This document shows, one piece after another, positions 60,473 through 64,000 of a DNA stretch of 64,000 nucleotides. Source of the stretch: Thermopolyspora flexuosa (lineage in GTDB: Bacteria > Actinomycetota > Actinomycetes > Streptosporangiales > Streptosporangiaceae). The translations under genes were made by a program, and so were the position numbers. Every line of letters starts with the position of its first letter. The stretch's first letter is position 1. The notes under the pieces are model-generated. The model was not told the DNA's origin. It made no database searches and worked only from the letters and a program-made list of their open reading frames with translations. Location of the stretch: the NCBI RefSeq assembly GCF_006716785.1, contig NZ_VFPQ01000001.1:4836001-4900000 (forward strand), written 5' to 3'.

Positions 60473-61291
60473 CTACTTCGCCGCCGCGGAGGCCGCGAAG
60501 TGCAGCCGGGCGAACGCGAGCCCCTCGGCGAGGTCGTCGATGCGCTGCGAGCGGCTCGCCGCCTTCCTCGTGTTGATCTCCAGCACGATGAGCCCGTTGT
60601 ACCCGGACTTGGCGAGGCGCTCGAGCAGCTGCGCGCAGGGCTGGTTGCCGCGGCCGGGGACGAGGTGCTCGTCCTTGTTGGTCACGCCGACGCCGTCGGC
60701 GAGGTGCACGTGCGCCAGGCGGTCGCCGAGCTTGTCGGCCATCTCCAGCGCGTCCGAGCCGGACACCGCGGTGTGCGACAGGTCGAGCGTGACGTGGGGG
60801 AAGTCGAAGTTCACCGGGTTCCAGTCCGGGGAGTACGGCACGACCTTGTTGCCCCGGGCGCGCAGCGGGAACATGTTCTCCACCGCGAACACGATGTCCG
60901 TCTCGTCCTGCATGCGGGCGAGGCCGGCCTCGAACTCGCGGGCGTAGTCACGCTGCCAGCGGAACGGGGGGTGCACCACCACGGTGCGCGCGCCGAGCCG
61001 CTCGGCGGCCTTCTGCGCGCGGACCAGCTTCGCCCAGGGGTCCCGGCCCCATACCCGCTGGGTGACGAGGAGACAGGGGGCGTGCACGGCCAGGATCGGC
61101 ACCTGATAGTGGTCGCGCAGGCGCTCCAGCACGTCGATGTCCTGGCTCACCGGGTCGGCGCCCACCATGATCTCCACGCCGTCGTAGCCCAGGCGTGCGG
61201 CCAGCTCGAAGGCGTCCGGGGTACGTTCCGGATAGACCGACGCCGTGGACAATGCGATCTTCGCGTCGGGAACGCGGATGACGTGTGCCAC
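60473..61291 (-). CDS. sugar phosphate isomerase/epimerase-like TIM-barrel protein (Rv0498 type)
   Basis: A 272-residue xylose-isomerase-like TIM barrel (AP2Ec). Repeated strand-helix units are clear: [23 protein letters not shown], a PILAVHAPC block, a [10 protein letters not shown] block, [32 protein letters not shown] and a [14 protein letters not shown] end. Glu in VAVEN/EIN and His residues form the metal site of the family. The substrate is unknown. GTG at 61291 is the start; the divergent methyltransferase begins 59 bases away, so both promoters share that gap. Confidence 0.9.
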   Translation of the reverse strand: MAHVIRVPDAKIALSTASVYPERTPDAFELAARLGYDGVEIMVGADPVSQDIDVLERLRDHYQVPILAVHAPCLLVTQRVWGRDPWAKLVRAQKAAERLGARTVVVHPPFRWQRDYAREFEAGLARMQDETDIVFAVENMFPLRARGNKVVPYSPDWNPVNFDFPHVTLDLSHTAVSGSDALEMADKLGDRLAHVHLADGVGVTNKDEHLVPGRGNQPCAQLLERLAKSGYNGLIVLEINTRKAASRSQRIDDLAEGLAFARLHFAASAAAK

Positions 61292-61350
61292 GTCTGCCAG
61301 CCTAAGCGGTCGACGTCACCAGGCGTGGCTTATGCCCATACGGTGATGTC

Positions 61351-62052
61351 GTGGCGAGGATCATCCCGGGGGCCATCCCGAGCCCGAACATCTGGAACCA
61401 TCCCGAGATCTACGAGCTGGAGAACCGCGCCGTCGACCCGGAGGGGGTCGCGGACGCGGCGATGACCGCGATCCGCGACTGGGCGGGCGGCACCGTGCTC
61501 GACATCGGCTGCGGCACCGGCTTCCACCTGCCCGCCTACGCCCGCACCGCGGCCAGGGTGATCGGCGTGGAGCCGCACCCGCGGCTCGCCGAGCTCGCCG
61601 CGCGCCGCTGCCGCGACCTGCCCAACGTGACGGTGCGCACCGGCTCGGCCCAGGCCCTCCCGGTGCCGGACCGGAGCGTGGACGTGGCCGTCGCCCGCTG
61701 GGCGTACTTCTTCGGCCCCGGCTGCGAGCCCGGCCTCGCCGAGCTGAACCGGGTGATCCGCCGCGGCGGCGCCGCGTTCGTCGTCGACATCGACGCCACC
61801 CGCGGCGCGTTCGGCCGCTGGTTCCGCCGCTCGCTCCCCTCCTACGACCCGTCGGCCGTGGAGGCGTTCTGGTCCCGCCAGGGCTGGCACCGCCGTGAGC
61901 TCGACCTGCGCATGGCCTTCGCCGACCGGTCCGCGCTGGAGGCCGTGCTGCGCATCGAGTTCACCCCGCAGGTCGCCGCCGAGGCGATCGCGGAGACCCC
62001 CGGGCTGGTCATCGACTACCCGAACGTGCTGCGCTGGCGGCTCTGGCCCTGA
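61351..62052 (+). CDS. class I SAM-dependent methyltransferase
   Basis: A 233-residue enzyme with motif I VLDIGCGTGFHLPAY, motif II-like VIGVEPHPRL, and ALPVPDRSVDVAVARW as motif IV with NRVIRRGGAAFVVDID following. It resembles Methyltransf_11 enzymes acting on small molecules. GTG at 61351 begins MARIIPGAIPS directly. It lies 100 bases before radA and may belong to the same unit, though the pairing has no known meaning. Confidence 0.88.
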   Translation: MARIIPGAIPSPNIWNHPEIYELENRAVDPEGVADAAMTAIRDWAGGTVLDIGCGTGFHLPAYARTAARVIGVEPHPRLAELAARRCRDLPNVTVRTGSAQALPVPDRSVDVAVARWAYFFGPGCEPGLAELNRVIRRGGAAFVVDIDATRGAFGRWFRRSLPSYDPSAVEAFWSRQGWHRRELDLRMAFADRSALEAVLRIEFTPQVAAEAIAETPGLVIDYPNVLRWRLWP

Positions 62053-62152
62053 GCGGCCCCGGCGAGGCCCGCGATCGGCCCGGTGAAGCGTCGGTGCGGC
62101 ACGGTACGGTGCCGTCGTCACCATTGGCACCGCGCACGTGTGGGAGGGGACG

Positions 62153-63583
62153 GTGGCGAGGGCGCAGAGGCCGGGGTATCGCTGCACCGAGTGCGGGTGG
62201 CGCACCGCGAAGTGGGTCGGGCGGTGCGGCGAGTGCCAGGCGTGGGGCACCGTCGAGGAGGAGGGCGGGGCGTCCGCGGCCCGGGTGGTACGGCCCGCCG
62301 CGGTGTCCGCGCCCGCCGTGCCGATCGGGCAGGTGAAGGCGGAGATCGCGCAGGCGCGCGCCACCGGCGTGGGCGAGCTCGACCGGGTGCTCGGCGGCGG
62401 GCTCGTGCCCGGCGCGGTGGTGCTGCTCGCCGGGGAGCCGGGCATCGGCAAGTCCACCTTGCTGCTCGACGTCGCGGCCCGGCTCGCCGAGCGGGAGACC
62501 GTGCTCTACGTCACCGGCGAGGAGTCGGCCGCGCAGGTGCGGATGCGGGCCGACCGCATCGGCGCGGTGCGCGACCGGCTCTACCTCGCCGCGGAGACCG
62601 ACCTCGGCGCGGTGCTCGGCCACGTGGAGCAGGTCGCGCCGAGCATGCTCGTGGTCGACTCGGTGCAGACGATCGGCTCGGCCGAGGTGACCGGCATCCC
62701 GGGCGGCCCCGCCCAGGTGCGCGAGGTGGCGGCGAACCTGGTCCGGGTGGCCAAGGAGCGGGACATGTCCACGGTGCTCGTCGGGCACGTCACCAAGGAC
62801 GGCACGATCGCCGGGCCGCGCGTGCTCGAGCACCTGGTGGACGTGGTGCTCAACTTCGAGGGCGACCGCCACTCCCGGCTGCGCATGGTGCGCGCGGTGA
62901 AGAACCGGTTCGGCCCCACCGACGAGGTGGGCTGCTTCGACCTGCACGAGCGCGGCATCGAGGGCATCGCCGACCCCAGCGGCCTGTTCTTGTCCCGGCG
63001 CTCCGAGCCGGTGCCCGGCACCTGCGTCACGGTCACCGTGGAGGGCACCCGGCCGCTGCCCGCCGAGGTGCAGGCGCTCGTCGGCCCCACCGAGGCCCCG
63101 CAGCCGCGCCGTACCTCCTCCGGGCTCGACCCGTACCGGGTGGCGATGGTGCTCGCCGTGCTGGAGCGGCGGCTCGGCGCCCGGCTCGGCGGCTGCGACG
63201 TGTTCACCGCCACGGTGGGCGGCATCCGGCTCGTCGACCCGGCCGTGGACCTCGCGCTCATGCTCGCGGTGGCGAGCGCGGCCGGGGACAAGCCGCTGCC
63301 CGCCGGGCTCGTCGCGCTCGGCGAGGTCGGGCTCGCGGGCGAGCTGCGCCCGGTGCGGGACGTACGGCGGCGGCTCGCCGAGGCGGCCCGGCTCGGGTTC
63401 ACCCGCGCCCTCGTGCCCGCGGGCGCCCTGGAGAGCACGGCCCCGCCGCTGCCCGCGCCCGACCGCAAGGACCGCCAGCTCGTGCCCACGCGGGGCGGCA
63501 AGGTGCGCACCGTCACCTTCCAGCCCGGGTTCGAGGTGGTCGAGGCGGAGAACGTCTGGGACGCCCTCGCCCACGTCAGCTGA
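62153..63583 (+). CDS. radA: DNA repair and branch-migration ATPase RadA
   Basis: A 476-residue RecA-family protein: a zinc finger with Cys11, Cys14, Cys25 and Cys28, Walker A GEPGIGKST (~residue 98), the RadA signature KNRFG (~residue 252) and a C-terminal Lon-like domain from VFTATVGGIRL to GEVGLAGELRPV. RadA drives branch migration in recombinational repair and can bind and restrain DisA. GTG at 62153 has GGGAGGGG just upstream; a GTG at 62138 is in frame. disA follows 224 bases later, the conserved actinobacterial order. Confidence 0.95.
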   Translation: MARAQRPGYRCTECGWRTAKWVGRCGECQAWGTVEEEGGASAARVVRPAAVSAPAVPIGQVKAEIAQARATGVGELDRVLGGGLVPGAVVLLAGEPGIGKSTLLLDVAARLAERETVLYVTGEESAAQVRMRADRIGAVRDRLYLAAETDLGAVLGHVEQVAPSMLVVDSVQTIGSAEVTGIPGGPAQVREVAANLVRVAKERDMSTVLVGHVTKDGTIAGPRVLEHLVDVVLNFEGDRHSRLRMVRAVKNRFGPTDEVGCFDLHERGIEGIADPSGLFLSRRSEPVPGTCVTVTVEGTRPLPAEVQALVGPTEAPQPRRTSSGLDPYRVAMVLAVLERRLGARLGGCDVFTATVGGIRLVDPAVDLALMLAVASAAGDKPLPAGLVALGEVGLAGELRPVRDVRRRLAEAARLGFTRALVPAGALESTAPPLPAPDRKDRQLVPTRGGKVRTVTFQPGFEVVEAENVWDALAHVS

Positions 63584-63807
63584 TCCGGCCCGCCCCCGCA
63601 CCGGCCCCCGTGCCCGGCCCGGTACGGCTCCGCCGTACCCCGCCGGCATCGCCGCTGACGTCCGGAAACCGCCCCCGGGACCGCCCGGAACGGCCCGGCC
63701 GGCGCTGACACGGCCGGTGACGCGACGCTGACCCGGAGGGTGACATGCCGCCTGACATGCGCATGCCGGGCTGAGAAAGCCGAGGTCCCCGAACTAGGCT
63801 GGCCGGG

Positions 63808-64000
63808 ATGGGAAGTCGAGTGGCGATGGACGGCAGGCGGCTGGACGAACGGCGGCGGGCCACGCTCGCGGCGGTGGCCCCCGGCACCCCGCTGCGCGAC
63901 GGCCTGGAGCGCATCCTGCGCGGGCAGACCGGCGCCCTCGTCGTGCTCGGCTACGACGAGGCCGTGGAGCGGCTCTGCTCCGGCGGGTTCGAGCTCGACG
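63808..64000 (+). CDS. disA: cyclic di-AMP synthase DisA, N-terminal part (cut by window end)
   Basis: The first 64 residues match DisA: a [22 protein letters not shown] helix, [27 protein letters not shown] at the start of the diadenylate cyclase (DAC) domain. The DGA and RHR catalytic motifs lie beyond the window. DisA scans DNA for branched structures and makes c-di-AMP; its product is the ligand of the riboswitch at 27.4 kb. ATG at 63808 is taken; GTG 63820 and ATG 63826 are alternatives. Confidence 0.92.
   Translation, partial: MGSRVAMDGRRLDERRRATLAAVAPGTPLRDGLERILRGQTGALVVLGYDEAVERLCSGGFELD

Overview
The window is high-GC (roughly 70 % or more by eye) actinobacterial chromosome. GTG and TTG starts, GGAGG-type ribosome sites, GC-rich third codon positions, an F420-type PPOX enzyme, a DivIVA coiled-coil protein, GpgS, a mycobacterial-type Fe-S reductase (Rv0338c-like) and the radA-disA pair all fit the Streptosporangiales, possibly a thermophilic member; the genus is inference. 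About 50 protein genes, one tRNA and one clear riboswitch can be supported.

Layout. 1-4.7 kb is backbone: the end of a metallophosphoesterase, tRNA-Pro(CGG) with a strong terminator, a HemD/winged-helix fusion, a PIG-L deacetylase, a secreted collagen-like protein and an ABM-domain protein. 4.7-24.8 kb is a lower-GC defence island. It holds (a) a two-gene conflict operon: a Trypco1-type small protein plus a 1044-aa trypsin / STAND (NACHT-like) NTPase / WD40 protein whose seven WD40 units are almost identical 132-bp repeats; and (b) a minus-strand five-gene operon: a DUF1998-type DEAD helicase ending in a VSR-like nuclease domain, a DrmD-like SNF2 helicase, a large DrmMI/PglX-like adenine methylase, a multi-domain McrB and McrC. 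The five genes are almost contiguous or overlapping and look like a DISARM class-1-like core merged with a McrBC module.

24.8-64 kb returns to backbone: DUF1349 and SLOG/LOG-like proteins; a CHAP amidase behind a ydaO-type c-di-AMP riboswitch; a DUF2235 hydrolase; a CBS/zinc-ribbon protein followed by pyruvate (or branched-chain) dehydrogenase E1-alpha, E1-beta and E2; DUF488; nucleoside hydrolase; a GH39-like lipoprotein convergent with gpgS; a pair of membrane GTPases; PaaX and an acyl-CoA ligase; PPOX, NUDIX and SUMF1-like proteins; ROK and GntR regulators; DivIVA/FilP-like protein; gamma-carbonic anhydrase; CsoR; a glycosyltransferase pair; the Fe-S reductase; a sugar isomerase; a methyltransferase; radA and the start of disA.

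The most interesting signals are the two defence modules placed back to back, the homogenised WD40 array, and c-di-AMP signalling visible at both ends (riboswitch near 27.4 kb, disA at 63.8 kb). No integrase, transposase or CRISPR array was recognised.
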